5,375 bases of DNA from Rhodospirillaceae bacterium (GCA_020425485.1 JAGQRL010000200.1:2219-7593), one strand, 5' to 3'. Counted from the stretch's first letter, positions 1 through 5,375 are shown. Program-made: numbers and translations. The notes: a model not told the origin generated them from the sequence alone.

Positions 1-377
1 GCCGGCACGTATTCGCCCTGGTACTCGTCGGCACGCGGGATCACGAAGCCGTCGAGCCCGCGGCGGGCCAGTTCCTCGCGCAGCCGGTCCAGGCGTCCCG
101 GATCGGGGGCCAGCGGTGGCGGACGCAGGGATTGGATCACCGCCGCCAGGCGCGCCACCAGATCGGCCGACAGGTCCGGCGCGATCAGTTCGGCCCAGGC
201 GCGGGTGGGATCGTGCGGCGCGGCGGCGATGCCGGCCACCAGGGCCTGCAGCTCCGCAGCGCCGCGCACGCGGGCATCGGCCGGCAGCTCGGCGGCCAGC
301 CCGTCCATGTCCAGGGCGCCACCGGGCGGAAGGGAATCATCCGCCAGCAACTCATCGCCCTCGGTCGAACCGGTCAT
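1..377 (-). CDS. Xaa-Pro aminopeptidase-like protein (M24B family), N-terminal part only
   Basis: The gene reads leftward and is cut by the window edge, leaving 125 complete codons. Residues 95-125 (RLDRLREELARRGLDGFVIP followed by RADEYQGEYVP) match the typical start of the creatinase-like N-terminal domain of bacterial and eukaryotic Xaa-Pro aminopeptidases (aminopeptidase P), which remove the first residue from peptides with proline in second position. The catalytic metal-binding pita-bread domain lies outside the window, so activity cannot be judged. The ATG at 377 is the only good in-frame ATG upstream; the reading frame stays open further upstream and no strong ribosome-binding site precedes the ATG. 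About 90 residues, rich in Ala, Leu, Asp and Pro, precede the usual family start, either as a genuine extension or because the real start lies further in. The methyltransferase gene ends 152 bases upstream on the same strand. Family call fairly firm, start uncertain. Confidence 0.78.
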   Translation of the reverse strand, partial: MTGSTEGDELLADDSLPPGGALDMDGLAAELPADARVRGAAELQALVAGIAAAPHDPTRAWAELIAPDLSADLVARLAAVIQSLRPPPLAPDPGRLDRLREELARRGLDGFVIPRADEYQGEYVP

Positions 378-529
378 GTTGTGGTCCACGGTTGCGTGGT
401 GCGGGTTCGCCTCCAATGGGCCGGCACGCCATGGCCGGGCGGCGATGGAGCGCGAACCTCCGATCGGACCATATCTCCACGGCAATGTGACCAAAGCATT
501 GATATGTCGCAGATCGACGCGAGGAAGCT
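378..529 (-). other. Intergenic region with AT-rich interrupted inverted repeat, probable promoter region of the aminopeptidase gene
   Basis: This 152-base gap separates two minus-strand genes. It contains an AT-rich patch (about 467-510). Within it CATATC (470-475) pairs with GATATG (501-506), and CAATG (483-487) pairs with CATTG (497-501). The right arm is therefore continuous (497-506), while the left arm is split by seven bases. No T-run follows on either strand, so it is not a classical terminator. A minus-strand promoter could lie here, for example a TTTGGT-like and TATGGT-like pair 16 bases apart, but the -35 match is poor and this is only a suggestion. Confidence 0.3.
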
Positions 530-1810
530 TCAGCGTCGAAAGATTCCCAGCAACTCCACATGGGGCGACCAGACGAACTGGTCGACCGGCATCACCGAGG
601 GGCAGGCGTAGCCGCCATCCACCAGCAGCCGGGCATCGCGGGCGAAGGTGGCGGGGTTGCACGACACCATGGCGACCACCGGGACCGGGGAGGCCGCGAG
701 GGCTGCGACCTGATCGCGCGCCCCCAGGCGCGGCGGGTCGAGCACCACGGCGTCGAGCGCGGCCAGCTCGGGCGTGCCCAGGGGGCGGCTGTAGAGGTTG
801 CGGGCGTGCGCCTCGACCGGCCGGCCGGCAGCCTGGGCCGCCACCGCCAGGGCGGCCACCGCGGCCCCATCGCTGTCCGCCGCCAGCACCCGGGCATGGC
901 GGGCGAGCGGCAGGGCGAAGGCGCCGAGGCCGCAGAACAGGTCGGCCACCCGCTGGCGGCCATCCAGCGCCTCCACCACCGCAGCGGTCAGCACCGCTTC
1001 GGCCGCCCGGCTGGCCTGCAGGAACGGCCCCGGCGGCACCGCCACGGCCACGCCGTCGTGGCGCAGCACGGCGCTGCGGCGGGCGCACACGGGCTCCGCC
1101 TCGCCCTCGCCGATGCGCCAGGAAAGGCGGGCGAGATCCTGGGTGTGGGCAAAGGCGGCCAGCGTTTCCCGGGCTGCCAGGTCCGGCGGGCGGGCGGCTT
1201 CGATCACCAGGTCGATGCCGTCGTCCAGCGCGCAGGCCATCAGCCCGCACGGTTCCGCCGGTGCCAGCACCTCGGCCAGGACCGCGCGCAAGGGGTCCAG
1301 CAGGGCGAACAGCCGGGGTTCCAGGATGTGGCATTCGGCAAGGTCGACGATGCGCTGGCTGCGCCCTTCGTGGAACCCCAGGAACACCCCCTTGGCGCTG
1401 CGCCGGGCGGCCAGCCGGGCGCGCCTGCGGCCATCGGGCGGGGTGCGCACCAGGGGGGCCACGGCGATGGCATCAAGCCCGCGATGGGCCAGCGCGCGGG
1501 CCACCTGGCCGGTTTTCCAGGCCGCATAGGTGGGATCGTCGATGTGTTGCAGCCGGCAGCCGCCGCAGGCTCCGAAATGGCGGCAGGGCGGGGTTTGCCG
1601 GGCCGGGCCGGGGTGCACCAGCTCCAAGGGTTCGGCCACCAGGGCGCCGCCGGCGATCTTGCCCGCCAGGCGGACGCGCAGCCGGTCGCCGGGGGCGCCG
1701 CCGGGCACGTAGACGGTGGTGCCCTGCCAGTGCGCGATGGCATCGCCACGGTTGCCGATCTCGGCGATTTCCAGCTCGATTTCCGATGGTTTGACGCGGC
1801 GCTGTGCCAT
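530..1810 (-). CDS. Class I SAM-dependent RNA (uracil-5) methyltransferase, RlmD/RlmCD/TrmA family
   Basis: This is a 426-aa enzyme of normal family length (E. coli RlmD is about 433). It is predicted to transfer a methyl group from SAM to C5 of a uridine in 23S rRNA or tRNA; the exact target cannot be read from the sequence. Domains in order are an N-terminal TRAM RNA-binding domain (about residues 8-65), a 4Fe-4S site (Cys76, Cys82, Cys85 in a CRHFGACGGC block, plus Cys160), a linker domain, and the Rossmann methyltransferase domain. Visible motifs are FLQ (263-265), the SAM loop DLFCGLGAF (290-298), DPPR (358-361), SCNP with catalytic Cys384, and HVE with the base Glu419. All key residues are present. 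The ATG at 1810 is preferred because family similarity begins soon after it; an in-frame ATG at 1840 would add ten residues (MQQAWCHASA). Neither start has a strong ribosome-binding site. It is transcribed divergently from the Yip1 gene. Confidence 0.95.
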   Translation of the reverse strand: MAQRRVKPSEIELEIAEIGNRGDAIAHWQGTTVYVPGGAPGDRLRVRLAGKIAGGALVAEPLELVHPGPARQTPPCRHFGACGGCRLQHIDDPTYAAWKTGQVARALAHRGLDAIAVAPLVRTPPDGRRRARLAARRSAKGVFLGFHEGRSQRIVDLAECHILEPRLFALLDPLRAVLAEVLAPAEPCGLMACALDDGIDLVIEAARPPDLAARETLAAFAHTQDLARLSWRIGEGEAEPVCARRSAVLRHDGVAVAVPPGPFLQASRAAEAVLTAAVVEALDGRQRVADLFCGLGAFALPLARHARVLAADSDGAAVAALAVAAQAAGRPVEAHARNLYSRPLGTPELAALDAVVLDPPRLGARDQVAALAASPVPVVAMVSCNPATFARDARLLVDGGYACPSVMPVDQFVWSPHVELLGIFRR

Positions 1811-1955
1811 CGCCGAGGCATGGCACCAAGCCTGCTGCATGGCAAGCCACCGGCCGCGGTGCGTCGCAATTGGCGGCGGCCGTGCCTATGTTGTGGGGCA
1901 AAGGACAGCCGGGTGCGGTGTGGGGCCGCCCGGACGACGGCGCGGAGGGAGAGGC
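1811..1955. promoter_or_regulatory. Divergent intergenic region between the RNA methyltransferase and Yip1 genes
   Basis: The two genes point away from each other here, so this 145-base stretch must hold the promoters for both unless they start inside the neighbouring genes. It is GC-rich apart from short patches near 1867-1895, and I see no convincing -35/-10 pair. TTGGCG (1870-1875) and TATGTT (1887-1892) are only 11 bases apart, too close to act together. The clear signal is the Shine-Dalgarno sequence GGAGG (1944-1948), seven bases before the Yip1 GTG. Confidence 0.4.
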
Positions 1956-2552
1956 GTGGTCGACATCCAAGCCCTGAGGCAGCGCATCGCCGGAATGCTG
2001 CAGGCACCGGAAGAGACCATGCGCGCCCATGTAACGCCGGTGCCGCCCGCCATGGTTGTGGTGCGCGAACACGTGCTGCCGCTGCTGGTGGCCAGTGCCG
2101 CCTGCGTCGCCGTGCTCAGCTTTCTTTTCCCCATCCACATCGGCGGCATGGTGCTGCGCCCGGGGCTGACGGACGTGGCCATCCTGTTCGTCTTCCGCGT
2201 GGTCGGCAGCCTGGTGGTGCTGTGGATCCTGGCGGGGCTGGCCGCCCTGCTGTCGCAGATGTTCGGCGGTTCGCGCAATTTCAACGCTGCCTTCACCCTG
2301 CTCGGCCTCAGCATGACACCCCTGTTCATCGCCGAGGCGCTGTTTCCGCTGCCGGTGCTGGGGCCGCTGCTCGGCCTGGCCGGTTTGGTCTACAGCTTCG
2401 TGCTCATGTACAGGACGACGCCGATCGCGCTACACCTGCCCCAGGAACATCGCGGCAAGCATCTCGTTCTCTTCATTATGGCCTCGATGCTGCTGTCGTT
2501 CCTGTTGATGAGCCTGTTGCTCGGCCCGGTTGGAGCCCCGGGCAGTCTGTGA
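1956..2552 (+). CDS. Yip1-family integral membrane protein
   Basis: This 198-aa protein has a short amphipathic N-terminus followed by about five hydrophobic segments (roughly 40-60, 72-103 possibly two, 113-131, 135-151, 169-190). The block FGGSRNFNAAFTLLGLSMTP (103-122), then an L-rich segment and a Y-S-x-V-L-M-Y stretch near 146-152, resembles bacterial members of the Yip1 domain family. Their biochemical role is not established; eukaryotic relatives work in vesicle traffic, which should not be carried over. The GTG start at 1956 is chosen because GGAGGGAG (1944-1951) lies just upstream at ideal spacing. Upstream extension of the frame to 1716 would run into the divergent methyltransferase gene and is not credible. 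A 107-base gap to the transporter on the same strand leaves co-transcription possible but unproven. Family call rests on the loop and topology pattern. Confidence 0.85.
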   Translation: MVDIQALRQRIAGMLQAPEETMRAHVTPVPPAMVVVREHVLPLLVASAACVAVLSFLFPIHIGGMVLRPGLTDVAILFVFRVVGSLVVLWILAGLAALLSQMFGGSRNFNAAFTLLGLSMTPLFIAEALFPLPVLGPLLGLAGLVYSFVLMYRTTPIALHLPQEHRGKHLVLFIMASMLLSFLLMSLLLGPVGAPGSL

Positions 2553-2659
2553 ACCGGAAGCCCGCTCCCACCTTTCGGATGTAGACGGTTTCCGCACCCA
2601 TTCCCGGTCGGTACGGTAGCCCCCGGAGTCCCGACCGTCCGCCCGCTACCCGACGGACC
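2553..2659. other. Intergenic gap between Yip1 and transporter genes with weak inverted repeats
   Basis: This 107-base gap contains two overlapping short inverted repeats: CGGTCGG (2605-2611) with CCGACCG (2631-2637), and GGTAGC (2615-2620) with GCTACC (2645-2650). They interlock, so only one could form unless a pseudoknot is made. The second right arm ends ten bases before the transporter ATG and might affect its translation. There is no T-run, so neither resembles an intrinsic terminator. In GC-rich DNA such repeats occur by chance. Confidence 0.2.
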
Positions 2660-3868
2660 ATGCTGCGCAAACGCCCCACTCCACCCCCGGTCCTGCCGTT
2701 TCTGCTCGTCGCCTACGCGCTGGCCGGCCTGCTGGCTACAGATGCCTATCTGCCCAGCCTGCCGATCCTGGAAGGGGTGTTCCAGGTGAGTGCGGGCGAC
2801 GTGCAGTTCACCATGACCTCGTATTTCGCCGGTGTGTGCATCGCCAATCTGTTCTACGGGCCGCTGTCGGACGGCTATGGCCGGCGGCCGATCCTGCTCT
2901 TGGGCGGCATCGGCTTCCTGCTGGCCACGCTGACCTGTGCGGCGGCCCTGAGCATCGAGATGCTGATGGTCGGCCGCTTCCTCCAGGGGGCGACGGTGTG
3001 CAGCCTGACGGTGACCTCGCGCGCCACCGTACGCGACCTGTACGACGACACGCGCGTGACGCGGCTGAACGCGTACATCGCCATGGCGGAAGGCATCGCG
3101 CCGGCGCTGGGGCCGGTGATCGGCGCGGAAATCCTCATCCAGTTCGGCTGGCGCTGGAACTTCTTCCTGGTGCTGGCGCTGGCCGGGGCGGCCCTGCTGG
3201 CGCTGTTCCTGGTGCTGCCGGAAAGCAATGTCAGGCGCACCCGCCGGGCCTTGCAGCTCCGCCCGGTGCTGCGGATGTATCTCAGCATCCTCTACACCCG
3301 CGACTTCCTGGGCCCGGTGCTGTGCGCCGGCCTCGTGTTCGGCAGCCTGATGCTGTACGTGACCGCCGCACCGTTCCTGATCATCGACGTGATGGGCTAT
3401 TCGGCGCGGGAATTCGGCCTCACCCAGGCGGCCATCGTGGTCGTCTACGTGATCGGCCTGGTGATCACCACACGCTTCATCGGCCGGCTGGGGCCGCGGC
3501 CCTTCCTGGTGTCGGGGCTGGTGCTGGTGGCCGGGTCCGCGGTGGTGATGATGGCACTGGCCTGGGCCGGCTATGGCGGCTACCTGGCCTTCGTGGTGCC
3601 CTTCGGCGCCTACACCTTCGGCATCGGCCTGGCGCTGGCGCCGATGATGACGCGGGCGCTTTCGGTGAGCCCGCGCGCCACCGGCTCGGTGGCCTCGATG
3701 CTCGGCACCATCACCATGGGCTGCGCCTTCCTGGGCAGCCACATCGTCGTGTGGGTGTACGACGGCACCACCACGCCGATCGTCACCGCGGTGGCGATCA
3801 TCTCGGTGCTCGCGCTGATCATCTATGCCGCGACCTACTGGCGCCATCGCCCGCGGCACGGCCCATAA
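2660..3868 (+). CDS. Bcr/CflA-type multidrug efflux transporter (MFS, DHA1 family)
   Basis: This 402-aa protein has the usual length and about twelve membrane helices of the Bcr/CflA group, proton-driven inner-membrane exporters of drugs and small molecules. The first helix carries ATDAYLPSLP (26-35), the group's variant of the D-x-Y-L-P-x-x-P signature. MFS motif A is GPLSDGYGRRP (67-77) between helices 2 and 3. RFLQG (106-110) in helix 4 fits motif B, and the antiporter motif C is GIAPALGPVIG (145-155) in helix 5. A charged central loop (188-206, VRRTRRALQLRP) separates the two six-helix halves. The substrate cannot be predicted. The ATG at 2660 is the natural start because the first helix follows at once; only a weak ACGGA lies upstream. 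The gene converges on the DUF1178 gene with 49 bases between the stops. No repressor gene is adjacent. Confidence 0.93.
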   Translation: MLRKRPTPPPVLPFLLVAYALAGLLATDAYLPSLPILEGVFQVSAGDVQFTMTSYFAGVCIANLFYGPLSDGYGRRPILLLGGIGFLLATLTCAAALSIEMLMVGRFLQGATVCSLTVTSRATVRDLYDDTRVTRLNAYIAMAEGIAPALGPVIGAEILIQFGWRWNFFLVLALAGAALLALFLVLPESNVRRTRRALQLRPVLRMYLSILYTRDFLGPVLCAGLVFGSLMLYVTAAPFLIIDVMGYSAREFGLTQAAIVVVYVIGLVITTRFIGRLGPRPFLVSGLVLVAGSAVVMMALAWAGYGGYLAFVVPFGAYTFGIGLALAPMMTRALSVSPRATGSVASMLGTITMGCAFLGSHIVVWVYDGTTTPIVTAVAIISVLALIIYAATYWRHRPRHGP

Positions 3869-3917
3869 GGGCGGCCGGGTGGGGGAGTAGGCCGGGGCAG
3901 CCTAGACAGAAACCGAT

Positions 3918-4418
3918 CTAGTTGTCGCGCGGCAGCCAGGGGATGCGGGACACCTCCACGCCTTCGTCCTTCAGCGCCTCGGCCTCTTCCGGCGTGGCTT
4001 CGCCGTAGATGCCGCGCTCTTCCACCTCGCCGTAGTGGATGCGCCGCGCCTCCTCCGGAAAGTCGTCGCCCACATAGTCGCAGGTGGCTTCCACCTTGGC
4101 GCGCAACGCCCGCATCTGCTGCATCAGGGCAGACATCACCATGGCCGCCTTGCCCTGGGCGCCGGCCAGGTCGCCGCCGCTGGCGGCAGGAGCGGCACCG
4201 GTTCCCTCGCCCTGGGGGGCCGCCGGTTCGGGTTCCTGCGAGCCCCGGCCGGCATGGCGCAGCACCTGCGGCGCCATGGGCGCGCGTTCGATGTGCGTGT
4301 CGCCGCACACAGCACAGGCGATGGCGCCGGCCGCAGCCTGCTGCGCGAACGCGTCGCTGCTGGAAAACCAGCCTTCAAAGCGGTGACCCGCCGGGCACCG
4401 CATCATGTACCTGATCAT
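3918..4418 (-). CDS. DUF1178 family protein (small zinc-ribbon-like protein)
   Basis: This 166-aa protein matches the DUF1178 family from end to end. It starts MIRYMMRCPAGHRFEGWFSS, then carries CAVCGDTHIERAPMAP (35-50), and ends with the family's C-terminal block DYVGDDFPEEARRIHYGE (114-131) and ERGIYGEATPEEAEALKDEG (134-153). Cys8, His12, Cys35 and Cys38 form a likely zinc-ribbon site by analogy; metal binding has not been shown here. The middle (about 55-90) is a low-complexity Ala/Pro/Gly/Gln linker, where members of the family vary. No function is established. The ATG at 4418 is chosen because relatives begin MIRY; two further ATGs follow at 4406 and 4403, and there is no strong Shine-Dalgarno sequence. 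The gene is divergent from the leader, 82-aa and msrA genes. Confidence 0.93.
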   Translation of the reverse strand: MIRYMMRCPAGHRFEGWFSSSDAFAQQAAAGAIACAVCGDTHIERAPMAPQVLRHAGRGSQEPEPAAPQGEGTGAAPAASGGDLAGAQGKAAMVMSALMQQMRALRAKVEATCDYVGDDFPEEARRIHYGEVEERGIYGEATPEEAEALKDEGVEVSRIPWLPRDN

Positions 4419-4541
4419 GAGGACCGCTGCGGAGAACGTTTAACCTACACATGGCCCTGCCGGCGGGTTCCGGCAAGCGCTGGCGGTGTGCGCCGCACAC
4501 GGGCCAGAAACCGTCGCACCAAGAAATATAAGGATTCTTTT
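4419..4541. promoter_or_regulatory. Divergent promoter region with AT-rich island and two small hairpins
   Basis: The DUF1178 gene leaves to the left and the 82-aa and msrA genes lie to the right, so promoters for both directions are expected here. A 30-base stretch (4521-4550) has only 7 G or C bases, in sharp contrast with its surroundings. It contains TATATT on the minus strand (4530 to 4525) and TATAAG on the plus strand (4527-4532), each resembling a -10 box but with no good -35 partner. To the left are two perfect 6-bp hairpins, TGCCGG/CCGGCA (4458-4475, loop 6) and GTGTGC/GCACAC (4486-4500, loop 3). If DUF1178 transcription starts near the island, both would lie in its 5' leader. Confidence 0.4.
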
Positions 4542-4571
4542 ATGTTGACTGCGCAGCATCTCTCCTGTTGA
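4542..4571 (+). CDS. Possible 9-residue leader peptide (MLTAQHLSC)
   Basis: This short ORF begins with ATG, seven bases after AAGGA (4530-4534), a better ribosome-binding site than those of several full genes in the window. It encodes Met-Leu-Thr-Ala-Gln-His-Leu-Ser-Cys and stops at TGA. The final Cys codon before the stop, and a methionine-repair gene downstream, make a sulfur-related translational leader conceivable, but I recognise no known leader. Its codons 7-9 overlap a sequence able to pair with the downstream ribosome-binding site. The stop overlaps a TTG (4568-4570) in frame with the downstream 82-aa gene, so stop-start coupling is another possibility. It may equally be a chance ORF in a 5' untranslated region. 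Confidence 0.3.
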   Translation: MLTAQHLSC

Positions 4572-4573
4572 CT
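4543..4573 (+). repeat. Direct repeat TGTTGACT, two copies 23 bases apart
   Basis: TGTTGACT occurs at 4543-4550 and again at 4566-4573, exactly 23 bases apart and on the same strand. The copies sit in the divergent promoter region and bracket the putative leader ORF. Each contains TTGACT, one base from the consensus -35 hexamer, but neither has a recognisable -10 box at proper distance. The spacing is close to two helical turns, which would suit a regulator binding tandem sites. Chance is a real alternative for eight bases. Confidence 0.3.
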
Positions 4574-4643
4574 TGGCAAGGAGGGAGACGGGGCATCCAC
4601 GCCCCCAGGGCCGCCGCAACGGCCGGTCACCCCGAGGAGAGGA
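4558..4643 (+). promoter_or_regulatory. Candidate translational attenuator with competing pairings around the 82-aa gene's ribosome-binding site
   Basis: CTCTCCT (4560-4566), at the end of the putative leader ORF, is perfectly complementary to AGGAGAG (4635-4641), the Shine-Dalgarno sequence of the 82-aa gene. It can also pair with AGGAGGGA (4579-4586) in an 8-bp stem starting at 4559, with one G-U pair and a 12-base loop. Only one pairing can form at a time. Two 5-bp hairpins lie between: GGGGC/GCCCC (4590-4605) and GGCCG/CGGCC (4609-4624). A ribosome paused on the last leader codons would cover the shared arm. Any pyrimidine run resembling anti-SD will pair with SD sequences, so this needs conservation support. 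Confidence 0.25.
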
Positions 4644-4651
4644 CGCCGCAC

Positions 4652-4900
4652 ATGGCCGTTACCGCATTGTCCCGCGTCGCTTCTGGCGGTGTGTTGGAGC
4701 ACCGGTCCGCACCGGCCGGCCTGGTGCCGGGTGCCGAGGCGTGCCGCCAGGTGCGCCACGTCTACCGCCATCTGTGCGGCGAAGGCGCCACGCGCCACTA
4801 CGCCCTGCTGGCGGCGGTGGATGCGCTGTGGCGCCACCATCCCGATCTGGCCGAGGACGCCGCCAACGACACCGTGCTGGAGATCCTGACGACACCGTGA
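4652..4900 (+). CDS. Hypothetical 82-aa protein upstream of msrA
   Basis: I do not recognise this protein. It is small and probably soluble, with no signal peptide or membrane segment. After a loose N-terminus (1-28), residues 29-80 look mostly helical, with a conserved-looking core ACRQVRHVYRHLCGEGATRH (30-49) and then ALLAAVDALWRHHPDLAEDA (51-70). It has two Cys (31, 42) and many His (17, 36, 40, 49, 62, 63), which could bind metal, though no standard motif is evident. The ATG at 4652 is chosen because GAGGAGAGG (4634-4642) lies nine bases upstream; a TTG at 4568 would extend it by 28 residues of Arg/Ala/Pro-rich sequence and is less likely. Codon use, GC-rich at third positions and the good ribosome-binding site argue for a real gene. 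msrA starts 101 bases later on the same strand. Confidence 0.7.
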   Translation: MAVTALSRVASGGVLEHRSAPAGLVPGAEACRQVRHVYRHLCGEGATRHYALLAAVDALWRHHPDLAEDAANDTVLEILTTP

Positions 4901-4903
4901 TCG

Positions 4904-4926
4904 CCGGGCGGCCTTGCCCGCCCCGG
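4904..4926 (+). terminator. Hairpin just after the 82-aa gene, terminator-like without a T-run
   Basis: Four bases after the stop codon, CCGGGCGG (4904-4911) pairs with CCGCCCCGG (4918-4926) as eight base pairs with a single bulged C and a six-base loop. The stem is strong, but what follows is not T-rich, so it is not a classical intrinsic terminator. It could slow the polymerase, protect the upstream message end, or be fortuitous. A smaller hairpin, TCCCA/TGGGA (4953-4967), lies further on towards msrA. Confidence 0.25.
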
Positions 4927-5001
4927 CAGCATCTTGGCGGCGGGCGCAGGGGTCCCATCTCTTGGGAACGCAAGCCCGTTGTGTCGTGAAGGATCCGTGC
5001 C

Positions 5002-5375
5002 ATGTGGCCGTTCGACCGCAAGCCGATGACCATTCCCACGTCCGAGCAGGCCCTGCCGGGCCGGGCCGCCCCGATGGCGGTGGCGGACACGCATGTGGTG
5101 CTTGGCACGCCGCTGAAGCCGCCCTTCCCGGAGGGGACGGAGGAAGCGGTGTTCGGGCTCGGCTGCTTCTGGGGGGCCGAGCGCCTGTTCTGGCAGCAGC
5201 CGGGGGTGGTTTCCACCGCGGTCGGCTATGCCGGCGGCAGCACCCCCAACCCCACCTATCAGGAAGTGTGCACCGGCCGCACCGGGCATGCGGAGGTGGT
5301 GCGGGTGATCTATGACCCCGCCCGGATTTCCTACCGCGACCTGCTGAACCTGTTCTGGGAGAACCACGACCCCAC
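5002..5375 (+). CDS. msrA: Peptide-methionine (S)-S-oxide reductase MsrA, 5' part
   Basis: The gene is cut by the right edge after 124 codons. MsrA reduces the S form of methionine sulfoxide in proteins back to methionine, using thioredoxin to recycle its cysteines. The signature GLGCFWGAE (52-60) holds the nucleophile Cys55. It is followed by AVGYAGGSTPNPTYQEVCTG (73-92) with Tyr86, and by HAEVVRVIYDP (96-106) with Glu98, matching the active-site surroundings of the family; FWENHDP (118-124) ends the visible part. About 45 residues precede the core (MWPFDRKPMTIPTSEQALPG onwards), as in the long E. coli-type MsrA. Cys90 is an extra cysteine; the recycling cysteines would lie beyond the window. 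The ATG at 5002 is supported by AAGGA (4989-4993), eight bases upstream. It may be transcribed with the 82-aa gene or from its own promoter in the 101-base gap. Confidence 0.96.
   Translation, partial: MWPFDRKPMTIPTSEQALPGRAAPMAVADTHVVLGTPLKPPFPEGTEEAVFGLGCFWGAERLFWQQPGVVSTAVGYAGGSTPNPTYQEVCTGRTGHAEVVRVIYDPARISYRDLLNLFWENHDP

Noticed and set aside
1716..1955. Upstream extension of the Yip1 frame to an ATG at 1716
   Set aside because: It would overlap the start of the divergent methyltransferase gene, and the strong GGAGGGAG fixes the start at the GTG at 1956.
205..2584. Very long plus-strand open frames opposite the methyltransferase gene (529 and 674 codons)
   Set aside because: They are Arg/Pro/Gly/His-rich shadows of the minus-strand methyltransferase gene, which has all family motifs. 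Long antisense frames are expected in DNA this GC-rich.
2589..2617. TTTCCG and TACGGT, 17 bases apart, as a promoter for the transporter
   Set aside because: The spacing is right but both hexamers match the consensus poorly, and pairs of this quality occur by chance.
2390..3859. A 489-codon minus-strand open frame opposite the transporter
   Set aside because: The translation is low-complexity His/Gln/Arg/Gly sequence with no domain, and it mirrors the codon pattern of the well-supported MFS transporter gene.
3869..3917. CGGCC/GGCCG inverted repeat (3872-3894) between the convergent transporter and DUF1178 genes as a bidirectional terminator
   Set aside because: Only five base pairs with a 13-base G-rich loop and no T-run on either strand. 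Not convincing.
4545..4573. The two TTGACT hexamers as -35 boxes for the 82-aa gene or msrA
   Set aside because: No -10-like sequence lies 16-18 bases after either copy; the sequence there is GC-rich.
1..5375. CRISPR array, tRNA, rRNA, insertion sequence, toxin-antitoxin pair or phage gene
   Set aside because: No regularly spaced repeats, tRNA-like folds, transposase motifs or terminal inverted repeats were seen on reading both strands.

Overview
This 5.4 kb window is chromosomal DNA of uniformly high GC, with dense and mostly housekeeping genes. The gene types (DUF1178 protein, Yip1 protein, long-form MsrA with the extended N-terminus, Fe-S RNA uracil methyltransferase) suggest an alphaproteobacterium, perhaps Rhodospirillales. 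That placement is inferred from protein style and composition, not from a search. I see no insertion sequence, phage gene, tRNA, rRNA, CRISPR array or obvious transferred DNA.

Layout: the left third is on the minus strand. The start of a Xaa-Pro aminopeptidase-like gene runs off the left edge. Upstream of it lies a complete class I SAM-dependent RNA (uracil-5) methyltransferase gene, probably modifying 23S rRNA. A short divergent region separates that gene from a plus-strand Yip1-family membrane protein gene, followed by a Bcr/CflA-type drug-efflux transporter gene. The transporter converges on a minus-strand DUF1178 gene (small zinc-ribbon-like protein).

The right part has a second divergent region (4419-4651) with a 30-base AT-rich island. 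Reading right are an unrecognised 82-aa protein and then msrA (peptide methionine sulfoxide reductase), which is cut by the right edge.

The genes do not form an obvious single pathway. The most interesting non-routine signal is in 4530-4652. There a possible 9-codon leader ORF (MLTAQHLSC) has a good ribosome-binding site. Its last codons are perfectly complementary over 7 bases to the ribosome-binding site of the 82-aa gene. They can also pair with a second purine-rich SD-like sequence in between. This looks like a candidate translational attenuator, but it rests on a single sequence and could be chance. No other convincing undescribed system was found.
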